This document shows, one piece after another, positions 44,015 to 53,683 of a stretch of 64,000 bases of DNA. A program made the translations under genes and the position numbers. The notes under the pieces were generated by a model, which was not told the origin of the DNA, did no database searches, and saw only the letters and a list, made by a program, of their open reading frames with translations. The DNA is from Sphingopyxis sp. GTDB taxonomy: Bacteria > Pseudomonadota > Alphaproteobacteria > Sphingomonadales > Sphingomonadaceae. Every line of letters starts with the position of its first letter. The stretch's first letter is position 1. The stretch spans positions 1 through 64,000 of the forward strand of contig JAGHZY010000006.1 of NCBI GenBank assembly GCA_017745175.1, read 5' to 3'.

Positions 44015-46741
44015 ATGAAGAAGGCATTATTTCTGTCGGCGGCGTGCGTGTTTGGCATTCCGGTAGCGGCTTCGGCACAGGATGCGACGCCGATGGATGC
44101 GGGGGCCGCCGCTTCCGATGAGGCCGGCACGGCCGACGCGGAAATCATCGTCACGGCGCAGGGACGCAAGCAGAGCGCGATGAGCGTGCCGATTGCGATC
44201 ACCGCGATCGGCGCTGAAGCACTTGGCGCCGCCGGCGTGTCGGACGTCCGGACGCTTACGCAGGTGACGCCGACGCTGGCGGTCACCGGGACCACGTCGG
44301 AATCGAAATTCAGTGCGCGCATTCGCGGGATCGGAACATCGACCGGCGACTTCGGTCTCGAATCGTCGGTCGCGCTGTTCGTCGACGGCGTCTATCGCTC
44401 GCGTTCGGGCATGGGCATGACCGATCTCGGCGAGATCGAGCGCGTCGAGGTGTTGCGCGGGCCGCAGGGCACCCTGTCGGGACGCAATTCGACCGCGGGC
44501 GCGATCAATATCGTGACGAAATCGCCTTCGTTCGAATTCGGCGGGCAGGCCGCCGCCACTTATGGCAATTATGACTATATGCGCCTCGACGGCGGAGTCA
44601 CCGGGCCAATCAGCGAGGCTCTGGCCTTTCGGATCGATGGCTCGTGGCAGAAGCGCGACGGCTTCATGAAGAATGTTACGCCCGGCGAACCCGACCTCGC
44701 AGACCGCGATCGCTGGATGGTGCGCGGCCAGCTGCTGGTAGAGCCCAGCGATGCGCTCAGCGTCCGGCTGATCGGCGACTATATGCAGCGCGATGAGAAT
44801 TGCTGCGCATTCGCCTTTCTCAACCCGGTCCAGAATATCGCACGAGGCGCCAACGGCGATCTCTTGTTCAGTCCGAACAATTTGATGCCGATCTACCAGG
44901 CACTGGGCGCCAATGCCCAACTCGCGCCCGCCGGACAGCGCGTGGTGCGACGCGTCGCCGGTACGCCGGGTGCAGGGTTTCGCGCCGATTCGAAGGATTG
45001 GGGAGTCTCGGGCGAAGTGAACTGGGATATTGGGAGCGTCCATCTCACCTCTATCACCGCCTATCGCGACTATATCTATCATCAGGGCAGCGATCCTGAC
45101 TTCTCCTTCCTCGACCTCGTGCGGATTCCCAACCGCGATCCGCATTTCAGGACGTTCACGCAGGAGGTGCGCCTGAACGGCAAGGCCTTCTCCGATCGTC
45201 TCGACTGGCTCGTGGGGGGCTTTTACGGTAACGAGAAGCTCAATACTTTCGATACGATCCGCTATGGCGCGGATGCCGAAAAATGGCTCAATTGCGTTTC
45301 GGTCGCGGGCAGCGCGGCGCTGGCGCCGACGCTCAACATCAACTCGCCGACCTGCTCCAACGCGCCGACCTCGGCGTGGGGCGGATTGCAGGGGTTTGCC
45401 GCGCAACTGGGCGCGAACCGCATCAACAACACCGGCGCGCTCGGCAATATTTTCCGTCAGCGTACGGAAAATTACGCCTTCTTCACACACAATGTCCTTC
45501 AGATCATACCCGACAAGCTCTCGCTCACCGTCGGCGCGCGCTATACCCATGAGCGCAAGGCGATCACGAGCGTCGCGAACATGAACAATGATCTGTGCAC
45601 CAAGATGGTCAATTCGCCTTTGCAGGGGTCGGCGCGCGTTGCGTGTTTGATCAATTCGCTCGCGCCAAGCCTGACCAGCGCCGATCCGGGCACTTCGATT
45701 ACCGACAGCCAGTGGACGGGAACGGCGGTGCTGACCTTCCACCCGACCGATAATCTGATGCTCTATGCCTCGTGGGCGCGGGGCTTCAAATCTGGCGGCT
45801 ACACGCTGGACGTCAACGGGTTCGACGTGACATGCAGCGCTTCGGCGGGCACCCCCGCGCAGAATGCGGCTTGCGCCGCGCTGCGCGCGCTGCCGGCGAA
45901 CACGAAGCTCAACGGCCGGGCCGAAGCGGCGGATCTGCAATATGGCGCAGAAAAGGTCACCGCCTATGAGCTGGGTGCGAAATGGCGCGGCGACGGCATC
46001 AGCCTGACGGGCGCGCTCTTCCTGCAGCGTTTCAACGACTTCCAGGTCAGCGCCTTCAACGGGGTGAGCTTCGAGGTGAGCAGCCTGAACGGGTGCAAGG
46101 ACGATCTGGGCACCGGGCCGATCGACAATAATGCTGCGACCGGGGCCTGCGCGCCCGACCGTCTGAAGCCGGGCGTGATTTCCAAGGGTGTCGAGCTCGA
46201 AGCCGAGCTACGGCCCGCCCCCGACCTTACCTTCAACCTCGGTTTCACCTATGTGAATGCCCGGTTCGCGAAGGATCTGGTGGGAACGGGCGGCCGGGCG
46301 CTCGCGCCTCAGCTTTTCCAATACCCCGGCCGCCATACCAACGGCTCGCCCTATACGGTGACGGCGGCGGTCAATTGGACGCCGGAAATCAGCAGCAGGC
46401 TCAATGCAATCGTCTATATGGACTATCGCTATTCCAGCGAGGACACCTCGCTCTCCGGCGATTTTGATCTCGAGAAGCAGATGGAGGGCTATGGCCTGCT
46501 GAACGGACGGATCGGCTTGCAGACGCCCGACAAGCGCTGGTCCGTCGAACTCTGGGCACAAAATCTGCTGAACAAGAAATATTGGTTGCAGGGCTCGGAC
46601 GCCCTGCTGCTCGGCAGCGGAACCACGCGTTCGGTCCAGGCCGGTCCGGCGCTTGGCTTCGCGGCGACAGCGAACCAGGTTAGCGGGGCATTTCTCGGCG
46701 ATCCGCGAACCTACGGGCTGACAGTCAAGACCCGCTTCTGA
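44015..46741 (+). CDS. TonB-dependent receptor (paralogue A)
   Basis: The 908-residue outer membrane receptor has a signal peptide (about 1-23, ending ASAQ), then a TonB-box-like EIIVTAQGRKQSAMSVPIAI and a plug with IRGIGTSTGDFGLESSVALF, RSRSGMGMTDLGEIERVEVL and GPQGTLSGRNSTAGAI. The barrel ends GLTVKTRF with the terminal Phe. The ATG at 44015 has a GGGAGGTAGGG site. It is strongly similar along its whole length to the receptor at 58909 (for example SENCC/DENCC, NWDIG...TSISAYRDY, KGVELEA). This class in sphingomonads imports hydrophobic compounds. A perfect terminator follows. Confidence 0.95.
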   Translation: MKKALFLSAACVFGIPVAASAQDATPMDAGAAASDEAGTADAEIIVTAQGRKQSAMSVPIAITAIGAEALGAAGVSDVRTLTQVTPTLAVTGTTSESKFSARIRGIGTSTGDFGLESSVALFVDGVYRSRSGMGMTDLGEIERVEVLRGPQGTLSGRNSTAGAINIVTKSPSFEFGGQAAATYGNYDYMRLDGGVTGPISEALAFRIDGSWQKRDGFMKNVTPGEPDLADRDRWMVRGQLLVEPSDALSVRLIGDYMQRDENCCAFAFLNPVQNIARGANGDLLFSPNNLMPIYQALGANAQLAPAGQRVVRRVAGTPGAGFRADSKDWGVSGEVNWDIGSVHLTSITAYRDYIYHQGSDPDFSFLDLVRIPNRDPHFRTFTQEVRLNGKAFSDRLDWLVGGFYGNEKLNTFDTIRYGADAEKWLNCVSVAGSAALAPTLNINSPTCSNAPTSAWGGLQGFAAQLGANRINNTGALGNIFRQRTENYAFFTHNVLQIIPDKLSLTVGARYTHERKAITSVANMNNDLCTKMVNSPLQGSARVACLINSLAPSLTSADPGTSITDSQWTGTAVLTFHPTDNLMLYASWARGFKSGGYTLDVNGFDVTCSASAGTPAQNAACAALRALPANTKLNGRAEAADLQYGAEKVTAYELGAKWRGDGISLTGALFLQRFNDFQVSAFNGVSFEVSSLNGCKDDLGTGPIDNNAATGACAPDRLKPGVISKGVELEAELRPAPDLTFNLGFTYVNARFAKDLVGTGGRALAPQLFQYPGRHTNGSPYTVTAAVNWTPEISSRLNAIVYMDYRYSSEDTSLSGDFDLEKQMEGYGLLNGRIGLQTPDKRWSVELWAQNLLNKKYWLQGSDALLLGSGTTRSVQAGPALGFAATANQVSGAFLGDPRTYGLTVKTRF

Positions 46742-46759
46742 CCGACGGCAGCGGTCAAG

Positions 46760-46797
46760 AAAAGCCCGCCCGGAGCCACGGCTCCGGGCGGGCTTTT
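46760..46797 (+). terminator. Intrinsic terminator of the TonB receptor gene
   Basis: AAAAGCCCGCCCGGAGC is matched by GCTCCGGGCGGGCTTTT, an almost uninterrupted stem with A and T tracts on both sides. It lies 19 bases after the stop and can work in both directions. Confidence 0.9.
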
Positions 46798-46829
46798 CCT
46801 TGCGCCGGCGGGGCCGGGTTTCCCAAGCG

Positions 46830-46856
46830 AAAAAAAGCCGCCGGAAAACCGGCGGC
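46830..46856 (-). terminator. Intrinsic terminator for the minus-strand SDR operon
   Basis: On the minus strand, GCCGCCGG, loop TTTT and CCGGCGGC are followed by a run of T residues (the A tract at 46830-46836 on the plus strand). It lies 44 bases after the SDR stop at 46900. Confidence 0.88.
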
Positions 46857-46899
46857 GAGGTGAGAGAAAGGAAGGCGCCGTTGCCGCGTTCCGTCGCTT

Positions 46900-47769
46900 T
46901 CAGGGATTGTCGCGATAAAGGCGCGGTGTGGAATCGAGGTGGAACCCCTCGAAGGATGGCGAGCGATCGTGCGGCTCCATCGTCCAGCCGCGGCGGGCGT
47001 TGGGTCCACCGCCGTCGACGCGCAGGCAGGTGCCCGTGATGAAGGCGGCGCCGGGCGACAGCAGGAAGGTGATCGCGGCCGAGATTTCGGCGACCGTGCC
47101 GAAGCGCTGCATCGGAATCTCCTTCACATAGTCGCGGATCGTGTTCACCGCGTCGCCCTGATAATTGTCGAAGCCGCTCGACATCACCATGCCCGAGGCG
47201 AGACTGTTCACCCGCACGCCCGATCCCGCCCATTCGCAGGCGGCGGTCTGGGTCAGCGAATACATGCCCGCGCGCGCCGCGCCCGAATGGGCGAAGTTGG
47301 GCAGGCCCATCCACATGTCGGCGATCATGTTGACGATCGAGCCGCCGTTGGCTTTCATCCACTGCGTATAGACTTCGCGCATCATGTTGAAGCCGCCGGT
47401 CAGATTGTTGCGCACGACCGCCTCGAACCCCTTGGTCGGAATATTCTCGAGGTGCGAATAGAATTGGCCGCCGGCGTTGTTGACCAGTCCGTCGATCCGG
47501 CCGCGCTCGGCGAGGATGGCGGCGATCGTGTCGGCGACCCCCGCCTCGTCGCGGATGTCGCAGACCTTCGACGAGACCGACAGGCCTTCGGCGGCGATCT
47601 CCTTTTCGACCGCTTCGAGCTTCTCCGCCTTGCGGCCGAGAATGACGACATGCGCGCCGAGGGCTGCAAGTTCATGCGCGACGCAGCGGCCGATTCCGCT
47701 GCCGCCGCCGGTGACGATCATCGTTTCGCCGTCGAACAGGCCGGAGCGATAGATAGATTGGTAGGGCAT
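46900..47769 (-). CDS. SDR, trans-2-enoyl-CoA reductase (PECR)-like
   Basis: The 289-residue Rossmann enzyme has the cofactor motif TGGGSGIG (about 20-27) and VNNAGG. The usual YxxxK active site is replaced by HSGAARAGMYSL, the pattern typical of peroxisomal trans-2-enoyl-CoA reductase and 2,4-dienoyl-CoA reductase enzymes. It probably reduces an enoyl- or dienoyl-CoA with NADPH. An extra C-terminal tail of about 25 residues (PHDRSPSFEGFHL...) is unusual. It is 8 bases after the crotonase gene and ends at a strong terminator. Confidence 0.9.
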   Translation of the reverse strand: MPYQSIYRSGLFDGETMIVTGGGSGIGRCVAHELAALGAHVVILGRKAEKLEAVEKEIAAEGLSVSSKVCDIRDEAGVADTIAAILAERGRIDGLVNNAGGQFYSHLENIPTKGFEAVVRNNLTGGFNMMREVYTQWMKANGGSIVNMIADMWMGLPNFAHSGAARAGMYSLTQTAACEWAGSGVRVNSLASGMVMSSGFDNYQGDAVNTIRDYVKEIPMQRFGTVAEISAAITFLLSPGAAFITGTCLRVDGGGPNARRGWTMEPHDRSPSFEGFHLDSTPRLYRDNP

Positions 47770-47777
47770 GGGGCCTC

Positions 47778-48566
47778 CTATGACTTCGCGTGCCTGGCGT
47801 TGAACTCGGCGAGCGCGACGCTGAAATCGCCCTTCGCGACGCAGCGCATCTGCGAGCGCTCCTCGAGTTCGATCGCGACTTCGATGAGCGGCGACTGGAG
47901 CGCGATGTCGAGGTTGCGCTTGGTCAGGCGCAGCGCGTCCTGCGTATAGCGTGCCATGCGCTGCGCGAGCGCCAGCCCCTCGGCCTGAAGCTCGGCGGCT
48001 GGAACGACGCGCGACACCAGTCCGGCGTTTGCCGCATCCTGTGCGGCGATGCGGCCCGAGGTGAAGATGAGTTCGCGCGCGAGCGAAAGGCCCATCGTCC
48101 GCTGCAGGCGCCAGCTCACGCCGAGCTCGGTCCCGGATAGGCCGATATCCATGAATGCGGTGCAAAAGAAGGCGGTGTCGCTCGCGAGGATGATATCGGC
48201 GGCGAGCGCATAGGCCATGCCGCCCCCTGCGACCGCGCCGTTGGCGAGCGCGACGATCGGCTGCGGGCAGGCGCGCATGTCGCGCGTCACTTCGGTCACC
48301 GACCAGTCGCCCTGATCGATCCCGTCGCTCAGGCTCCCCTCGCTGGCGGCGTCGATCAGGTCGGCGCCGACGCAGAAATGATCGCCGCTGCCGCGCAGGA
48401 TGATGACCTTGCTTTCGCGGTCGCGTCGCTGGGCCCGGAAGAAGGCGAGCAGGGCGTCGGTCAATTCTCCGTTGAGCGCATTGCGCCGATGCGGCCGATT
48501 GATCGTGGCGATCGTGACGGGGCCGTCCCGTTCGACCTGAAGCACCTCGTCTGTTTGTTTCGCCAT
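47778..48566 (-). CDS. Enoyl-CoA hydratase/isomerase (crotonase family)
   Basis: The 262-residue protein has the oxyanion motifs GDHFCVGADLIDAA and ANGAVAGGGMAYALAAD. The second catalytic region reads MDIGLSGTELGVSWRLQR. The C-terminus (EERSQMRCVAKGDFSVALAEF) is the standard crotonase end helix. It precedes the PECR-like SDR gene on the same strand by 8 bases and lies 91 bases after the SDR gene at 48658. Substrate unknown, probably a branched enoyl-CoA. Confidence 0.9.
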   Translation of the reverse strand: MAKQTDEVLQVERDGPVTIATINRPHRRNALNGELTDALLAFFRAQRRDRESKVIILRGSGDHFCVGADLIDAASEGSLSDGIDQGDWSVTEVTRDMRACPQPIVALANGAVAGGGMAYALAADIILASDTAFFCTAFMDIGLSGTELGVSWRLQRTMGLSLARELIFTSGRIAAQDAANAGLVSRVVPAAELQAEGLALAQRMARYTQDALRLTKRNLDIALQSPLIEVAIELEERSQMRCVAKGDFSVALAEFNARHAKS

Positions 48567-48657
48567 TGGCGTCGTCCCTCTACTGGTTCGTTTCCGTTCG
48601 AATGACGCTAGGCCAGGGTGCCGACCTCGCCACCCCTCATGCGGAGGGGGCGGCGCG

Positions 48658-49449
48658 TCAGGGACCGGCGTTGGCGCACCAGCCGCCATCGACCGGAACG
48701 ACCGCGCCCGAGACGAATGAGGCGGCGTCCGAAAGCAGGAAAACGACCACTTCGGCGATCTCTTCGGGCAGGCCGTATCGGTTCATCGGCACGCGCTTGA
48801 ACATGTCGTCGCGCATCGCGCCCTTCGCTTCCATCGCGTCGGCCATCGGCGTCTTGATGAAGCCCGGCGCGACGCAATTGACGCGGATTCCCCGCCGGCC
48901 CCAGTCGGCCGCCATTGTCTGGGTCATGTGCGAGATGCCCGCCTTTGCCACGGCATAGGCGTTCGAAGCACGGAACGGTCGCAGAGCCGAGACCGACGAG
49001 ATGTTGACGATCGCCCCGCCGGCGTCGCGGCCGATCAGGTGGCGGCCGAGCTCGCGGCTCGCGAGGAAGGTTCCGCGCAAGTGGACGTCGACGATCCGCT
49101 GCCACGCCGCGAGATCCTGGTTCACCGTCCGCACCGGATTTTCGAGCACGCCCGCATTGTTGACCAGCATGTCGACCTTGCCCGCGAAGGCGATCGCATG
49201 CGCGAACATCGCCTCGACATCGGCCTCCTCGCTGATATCGCCGCCGACGACATCGCAGCCGTTCGCGAGCAGGTCCGCCGCGTTGGCGCGCGCACGGTCG
49301 ATGTCGCGGTCCATCAGCACCACCTGCGCGCCGAGCACATTCAGCTTCTGTGCCGTCGCGAGGCCCATGCCGCTCGCTGCGCCGGTAACGATCGCGACGC
49401 GGCCGGCCATTGACCCGCTGGCGGGGCTAACCCGATGCGCCGCCATCAT
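48658..49449 (-). CDS. Short-chain dehydrogenase/reductase (SDR)
   Basis: The 263-residue classical SDR has TGAASGMG (cofactor), NNAGVLENP, the catalytic Ser in NISSVSALRPF and YxxxK in SNAYAVAKAG. The C-terminal end is GAVVPVDGGW. All catalytic residues are present. Its ATG overlaps the stop of the crotonase gene at 49446 by 4 bases, so they are coupled. It is likely a 3-hydroxyacyl-CoA or secondary alcohol dehydrogenase. Confidence 0.9.
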   Translation of the reverse strand: MMAAHRVSPASGSMAGRVAIVTGAASGMGLATAQKLNVLGAQVVLMDRDIDRARANAADLLANGCDVVGGDISEEADVEAMFAHAIAFAGKVDMLVNNAGVLENPVRTVNQDLAAWQRIVDVHLRGTFLASRELGRHLIGRDAGGAIVNISSVSALRPFRASNAYAVAKAGISHMTQTMAADWGRRGIRVNCVAPGFIKTPMADAMEAKGAMRDDMFKRVPMNRYGLPEEIAEVVVFLLSDAASFVSGAVVPVDGGWCANAGP

Positions 49450-50225
49450 TTCTTTCCCTTTTCGCGAAAGGCGCGAACGAGCTCCGCATGTTCTTCGGTG
49501 GCGTTGGACAGCGCTTCATAGGCGAGGCCGGTGTCCATGATGCTGTGCGCGAGCTGCTTCAGGGCGATGTTGACCGTCGCCTTGGTCCAGCGGATCGCCT
49601 TGGTCGCGCCCGCCGCGAGCTGGTCGGCGAAGGCGTCGACCGCCGCGTCGAGGTCTTCGGCCGGCACCGCATGATTGATGAGGCCGATGTCGGCGGCCTG
49701 GCGCGCGGTGAGCGGCTTGCCGGTGAACAGATATTCCTTGGCGCGCGCAAAACCGATGAGCTGGGGCCAGATCACCGCGCCGCCGTCGCCCGCGACGAGC
49801 CCGACCGAAACATGCGGATCGCCGATCTTTGCCTGTTCGGAGGCAAAGATGATGTCGCAGAACAGCGCGACCGTCGCGCCGAGCCCCATCGCATGTCCGT
49901 TGACCTTGGCGATCACCGGTTTTTCGCAGTCGAGCATCGAGAAAATGATCCGCTTCGCCTCGAAGACCACGGTCTCGAACAGTTCGGGATTGTCGATCGA
50001 TTCCTGCATCGAGTCGACATTGCCGCCGGCGCTGAAGGCCCGGCCCGCGCCGGTCAGCACGATGACGTCGGACCCGGTGTCCGCGGCGGCATCGACGAAG
50101 ACGCGCGACATCTCCTCGTGCATCACATCGTCGGCGGCATTGAGCGTCTCGGGCCGGTCGAGGGTCAGATAGAGAATACGTCCGCGCCGGCTGATCGCGA
50201 TGCTCTTGTAGGCTGATTGGTCCAT
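49446..50225 (-). CDS. Enoyl-CoA hydratase/isomerase (crotonase family)
   Basis: The 259-residue protein has the oxyanion motifs GRAFSAGGNVDSM and VNGHAMGLGATVALFCD. The second catalytic position is GLVAGDGGAVIWPQL. It ends VRAFREKGKK. It is the first gene of the minus-strand run with two SDR genes and another crotonase gene, and is divergent from the MFE-2-type SDR gene (196 bases between, with two hairpin repeats). Confidence 0.9.
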   Translation of the reverse strand: MDQSAYKSIAISRRGRILYLTLDRPETLNAADDVMHEEMSRVFVDAAADTGSDVIVLTGAGRAFSAGGNVDSMQESIDNPELFETVVFEAKRIIFSMLDCEKPVIAKVNGHAMGLGATVALFCDIIFASEQAKIGDPHVSVGLVAGDGGAVIWPQLIGFARAKEYLFTGKPLTARQAADIGLINHAVPAEDLDAAVDAFADQLAAGATKAIRWTKATVNIALKQLAHSIMDTGLAYEALSNATEEHAELVRAFREKGKK

Positions 50226-50308
50226 GACCTCCCGTCTCCCTTGATGCCCGCCGCCTCGGGGCGACGGTATGAACGGGCATCAGGCTATGGGCGGCGGCTG
50301 CCGATCAT

Positions 50309-50359
50309 ACCCCTCTTCGAAGGGGGGTGGGGAGGAGCCTCCCCCCCATAAAAGGGAGG
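50309..50359. repeat. Two adjacent C-run/G-run hairpins (copy 4)
   Basis: ACCCCTC-TTCGA-AGGGGGGT (50309-50327) is followed by a second stem CCTCCC...GGGAGG (50338-50359). Both lie between the divergent crotonase and SDR genes. Confidence 0.5.
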
Positions 50360-50421
50360 TCCCATCCGCTCGGTAATGGCCGCAAAATCGCCCCGACATT
50401 TTCACTCGAAGGGTAAAGATC

Positions 50422-51315
50422 ATGACCATCCGATTCGACAATCGCGTCGCCATCGTCACCGGGGCGGGCAACGGGCTGGGCAAGGCCTATGCGCTTGAGC
50501 TTGCGCGTCTTGGCGCCAAGGTCGTCGTCAACGATCTCGGCGGCGCGCGCGACGGCAGCGCCGGTCAGAGCAATGCCGAGGCCGTCGCCGAGGAGATCAG
50601 GGCCGCGGGCGGCGAGGCGATCTTCAGCACCGGCAGCGTGACCGACGAGGACGCGATGAACGCGATGGTCGCCGATGCAAAGGCGAAGTGGGGCCGCGTC
50701 GACATCCTCATGAACAATGCCGGCATCCTGCGCGACAAGAGCTTCGCCAAGATGTCGATCGCCGACTTCCGCCAGATCGTCGACGTCCATCTGATGGGCT
50801 CGGCAATCTGCACCAAGGCGGTGTGGGACCTGATGCGCGAACAGAATTACGGCCGTATCCTGATGACCACCTCGGCCACCGGCCTCTACGGCAATTTCGG
50901 CCAGACCAACTATGGCGCGGCAAAGCTTGGCCTTGTCGGTTTCATGAACTCGCTGGGCATCGAAGGCCTGAAGAACAATATCCGCGTCAACACGATCGCG
51001 CCCGCCGCAGCGACGCGCATGACCGAAGATGTCATGCCGGCCGAAGTGCTGGCGAAGATGGGGCCGGAAACGGTGGTTCCTGCAGCGTTGTTCCTCGTCA
51101 GCGAGGATGCGCCGGATCGCGCGACAATCGCGGCGGGAGCCGGTGGTTTCGAACGCGCGCACATAACGCTGACGCGCGGTATCCAGGTCGCGGCCGCCGA
51201 CATGACGCCCGAAACCGTTGCAGCGCAGTTCGATGCGATCAGCAACCGCGAAGGCGAGATCGTGCCCGATGGTGTGTCCGCCCAGGCAGCCATGGCGCTC
51301 GGCCTCTCGGCTTGA
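50422..51315 (+). CDS. (3R)-hydroxyacyl-CoA dehydrogenase, MFE-2/HSD17B4-type SDR
   Basis: The 297-residue SDR starts RFDNRVAIVTGAGNGLGKAY and has VVVNDLGGARDGS, the insertion typical of the N-terminal domain of peroxisomal multifunctional enzyme type 2. Catalytic YGAAK is present (TNYGAAKLGLVG), with NNAGILRD and MTTSATGLYG. This family oxidises (3R)-hydroxyacyl-CoAs, the product of MaoC-type hydratases such as those at 40297/40734. It is followed after 20 bases by a thiolase gene. Confidence 0.92.
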   Translation: MTIRFDNRVAIVTGAGNGLGKAYALELARLGAKVVVNDLGGARDGSAGQSNAEAVAEEIRAAGGEAIFSTGSVTDEDAMNAMVADAKAKWGRVDILMNNAGILRDKSFAKMSIADFRQIVDVHLMGSAICTKAVWDLMREQNYGRILMTTSATGLYGNFGQTNYGAAKLGLVGFMNSLGIEGLKNNIRVNTIAPAAATRMTEDVMPAEVLAKMGPETVVPAALFLVSEDAPDRATIAAGAGGFERAHITLTRGIQVAAADMTPETVAAQFDAISNREGEIVPDGVSAQAAMALGLSA

Positions 51316-51335
51316 GCAACGAAAGGTACTGAACC

Positions 51336-52514
51336 ATGACGAGCAAGGTTTTTGTCGCCGGCGTCGGGATGATCCCCTTCGCCAAGCCCGGTCAGAGCGA
51401 GACCTACGAGAAGATGGGGGCCGAGGCGGCGCGCCTCGCGCTCGCCGACGCCGGCGTCGGTTACGATGCGGTCGAGCAGGCCTATGCCAGCTTCATCTAC
51501 GGCGACAGCTGCAGCGGCCAGCGCGCGCTCTACGAAGTCGGAATGACCGGCATTCCGATCTTCAACGTCAATAATAATTGCTCGTCGGGATCGACCGCCA
51601 TCTATCTGGCGCGGCAGGCGATCCAGTCGGGCGCCGCCGATATCGTGCTCGCGGTCGGATTCGAGCAGATGAACCCCGGCGCGCTCGGGGCGACCTTCCA
51701 CGACCGGCCTTCGCCGCTGACGCATTTCGAGGAAGCGGTGAACGGCGCGGTCGGCGATCTCGAGGTTCCCTCGGCACTGCGCCTCTTCGGCGCCGCGGGG
51801 CTCGAGCATATGAAGCGCTTCGGAACCCCGCTCGAATCCTTTGCAAGCATCCGCGCCAAGGCGAGCCGCCACGCGGCGCGCAATCCGCTCGCGGTCTTCC
51901 GCAAGGAAGTCACGACCGACGATGTGATGAACGACCAGGTGATGTGGCCCGGCGTGATGACGCGCCTGATGGCGTGCCCCCCGACCTGCGGCGCCGCCGC
52001 GGCGGTGCTGTGCAGCGAGGAAGCGGCGAAAAAGCTCGGCCTCGACACGCGGGTGTGGATCGCGGCGCAGGCGGTCGCGACCGACGGCCGTGAATCTTTC
52101 GGCGACGACATGCGTTACGCCGCCGGATACGGCATCGCGAAGAGCGCCTCGGCGCAGGTCTACGAGGCCGCAGGCATCGGTCCCGGCGACGTCGATGTCG
52201 TCGAACTGCATGACTGTTTCGCGCATAACGAACTCGTGACCTACGAGGGTATCGGCCTCTGCCCCGAAGGCGGCGCGGCGAAGTTCATCGCCGACGGCGA
52301 CAACACATATGGCGGCCGCTATGTCGTCAATCCGTCGGGCGGCCTGCTCTCCAAGGGGCATCCGATCGGCGCGACCGGGCTTGCGCAATGTTTCGAGCTC
52401 ACGCGTCAGCTTCGCGGCACGGCCGACCAGACGCAGGTCGACGGCGCGCGCATCGCGCTCCAGCACAATGTCGGCATCGGCGGCGCGTGCGTGGTGACGA
52501 TGTACCGGAACTGA
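51336..52514 (+). CDS. Thiolase, SCP2/lipid-transfer type
   Basis: The 392-residue thiolase has the nucleophile C82 in NVNNNCSSGSTAI. It also has ELHDCFAHNELVTYE and the C-terminal NPSGGLLSKGHPIGATGLAQ with the active-site His. It is the SCPx-type, close to human SCP2 thiolase, which cleaves branched 3-oxoacyl-CoAs. It follows the MFE-2-type dehydrogenase, giving the order dehydrogenase-thiolase-acyl-CoA dehydrogenases in one transcription unit. Confidence 0.92.
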   Translation: MTSKVFVAGVGMIPFAKPGQSETYEKMGAEAARLALADAGVGYDAVEQAYASFIYGDSCSGQRALYEVGMTGIPIFNVNNNCSSGSTAIYLARQAIQSGAADIVLAVGFEQMNPGALGATFHDRPSPLTHFEEAVNGAVGDLEVPSALRLFGAAGLEHMKRFGTPLESFASIRAKASRHAARNPLAVFRKEVTTDDVMNDQVMWPGVMTRLMACPPTCGAAAAVLCSEEAAKKLGLDTRVWIAAQAVATDGRESFGDDMRYAAGYGIAKSASAQVYEAAGIGPGDVDVVELHDCFAHNELVTYEGIGLCPEGGAAKFIADGDNTYGGRYVVNPSGGLLSKGHPIGATGLAQCFELTRQLRGTADQTQVDGARIALQHNVGIGGACVVTMYRN

Positions 52515-52518
52515 CGCG

Positions 52519-53673
52519 ATGGACTTTCACCCGGACCCGGAACTCGAGGCTTTTCGCGAGGAAGTTCGTACTTTCCTTCGCGAAAAGCTGCCCGCCGACC
52601 TCGCTCATCTGTCGATCGGCATGTTCTCGCCGGGCGAGGCGATCCGGCGCTGGCAGAAGATCCTCCACGATCATGGCTGGGCGGCGCCGTCGTGGGGCAA
52701 GCAACATGGCGGCACCGGCTGGAGCGTCGAGCAGAAGCTGATCTTCGACGAGGAATGCGTCGTTGCGGGCGCGCCGACGCAGGACGGGTTCGGCCAGAAT
52801 CTGCTGGGCCCGGTGCTCAACGAATTCGCGACGCCCGAACAGTGGCAGGCGCATGTCCCGCCGACGCTGCGCGGCGAGCGGCTATGGTGTCAGGGGTTCT
52901 CCGAACCCGGGTCGGGGTCGGATCTTGCTTCGCTGCGCACGCGCGCCGAGCGGCGTGGCGGGAATTATGTCGTCAACGGCCAGAAGATCTGGACCTCCTA
53001 CGCGCACCGCGCCGACTGGATTTTCCTGCTCGTACGCACCGATCCGGAGGCGAAGAAGCAGGCGGGTATCAGTTTCCTGCTGGCCGACATGAAGACGCCG
53101 GGCATCACCGTCCGGCCGATCATCAGCATCGACGGGCATCATCATCTGAACGAGGTGTTCTTCGACGAGGTCGAGGTGCCGGCCGGCAATCTGATCGGTG
53201 CCGAGGGCATGGGATGGGGCATCACCAAATTCCTGCTCAACAACGAGCATGCGACGACCGCCGACCTGCCCAATCTGAAGATGCTGCTCCGGAAGATGAA
53301 GGAGCTTGCGATCGAACGCCGGATCGGGACGACGCGGCTGATCGACCGGAGCGAAGTCGCGCTCCAGATCGCCGCGTTCGATACCGAGCTTCGCGCGATG
53401 GCGATGATGGTGAGCCGCACCGCCGCGATGCACGGCGACCAGGGCCATTTCGCCCATGCTTTCGGGTCGATGCTCAAGATTCGCGCAACCGACCTTCAGC
53501 AGCGGATGAGCGTCTTCGTCGTCGAGCTGCTCGGCGACGGCGGCGCGGCGGCGGCGCCTGCCCCGGGAGCGGAATATTCGGCGGAAATGTTCTTCCGCCG
53601 TGCGGCGACCATCTATGGCGGGTCGAGCGAAGTCCAGCGCGGCATCGTCGCCAAGCTGATGTTCGGTTTGTAG
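52519..53673 (+). CDS. Acyl-CoA dehydrogenase (alpha-type subunit)
   Basis: The 384-residue flavoprotein has WCQGFSEPGSGSDLASLRTR and VNGQKIWTSYAHRADW. It ends with the standard ATIYGGSSEVQRGIVAKLMFG, the FAD-binding signature. It starts 4 bases after the thiolase stop. A second acyl-CoA dehydrogenase gene with a degenerate C-terminal motif follows after 10 bases. Adjacent complete and incomplete subunits are the mark of alpha2beta2 heterotetramers in steroid side-chain degradation. Confidence 0.92.
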   Translation: MDFHPDPELEAFREEVRTFLREKLPADLAHLSIGMFSPGEAIRRWQKILHDHGWAAPSWGKQHGGTGWSVEQKLIFDEECVVAGAPTQDGFGQNLLGPVLNEFATPEQWQAHVPPTLRGERLWCQGFSEPGSGSDLASLRTRAERRGGNYVVNGQKIWTSYAHRADWIFLLVRTDPEAKKQAGISFLLADMKTPGITVRPIISIDGHHHLNEVFFDEVEVPAGNLIGAEGMGWGITKFLLNNEHATTADLPNLKMLLRKMKELAIERRIGTTRLIDRSEVALQIAAFDTELRAMAMMVSRTAAMHGDQGHFAHAFGSMLKIRATDLQQRMSVFVVELLGDGGAAAAPAPGAEYSAEMFFRRAATIYGGSSEVQRGIVAKLMFGL

Positions 53674-53683
53674 GAGCGGCGCC

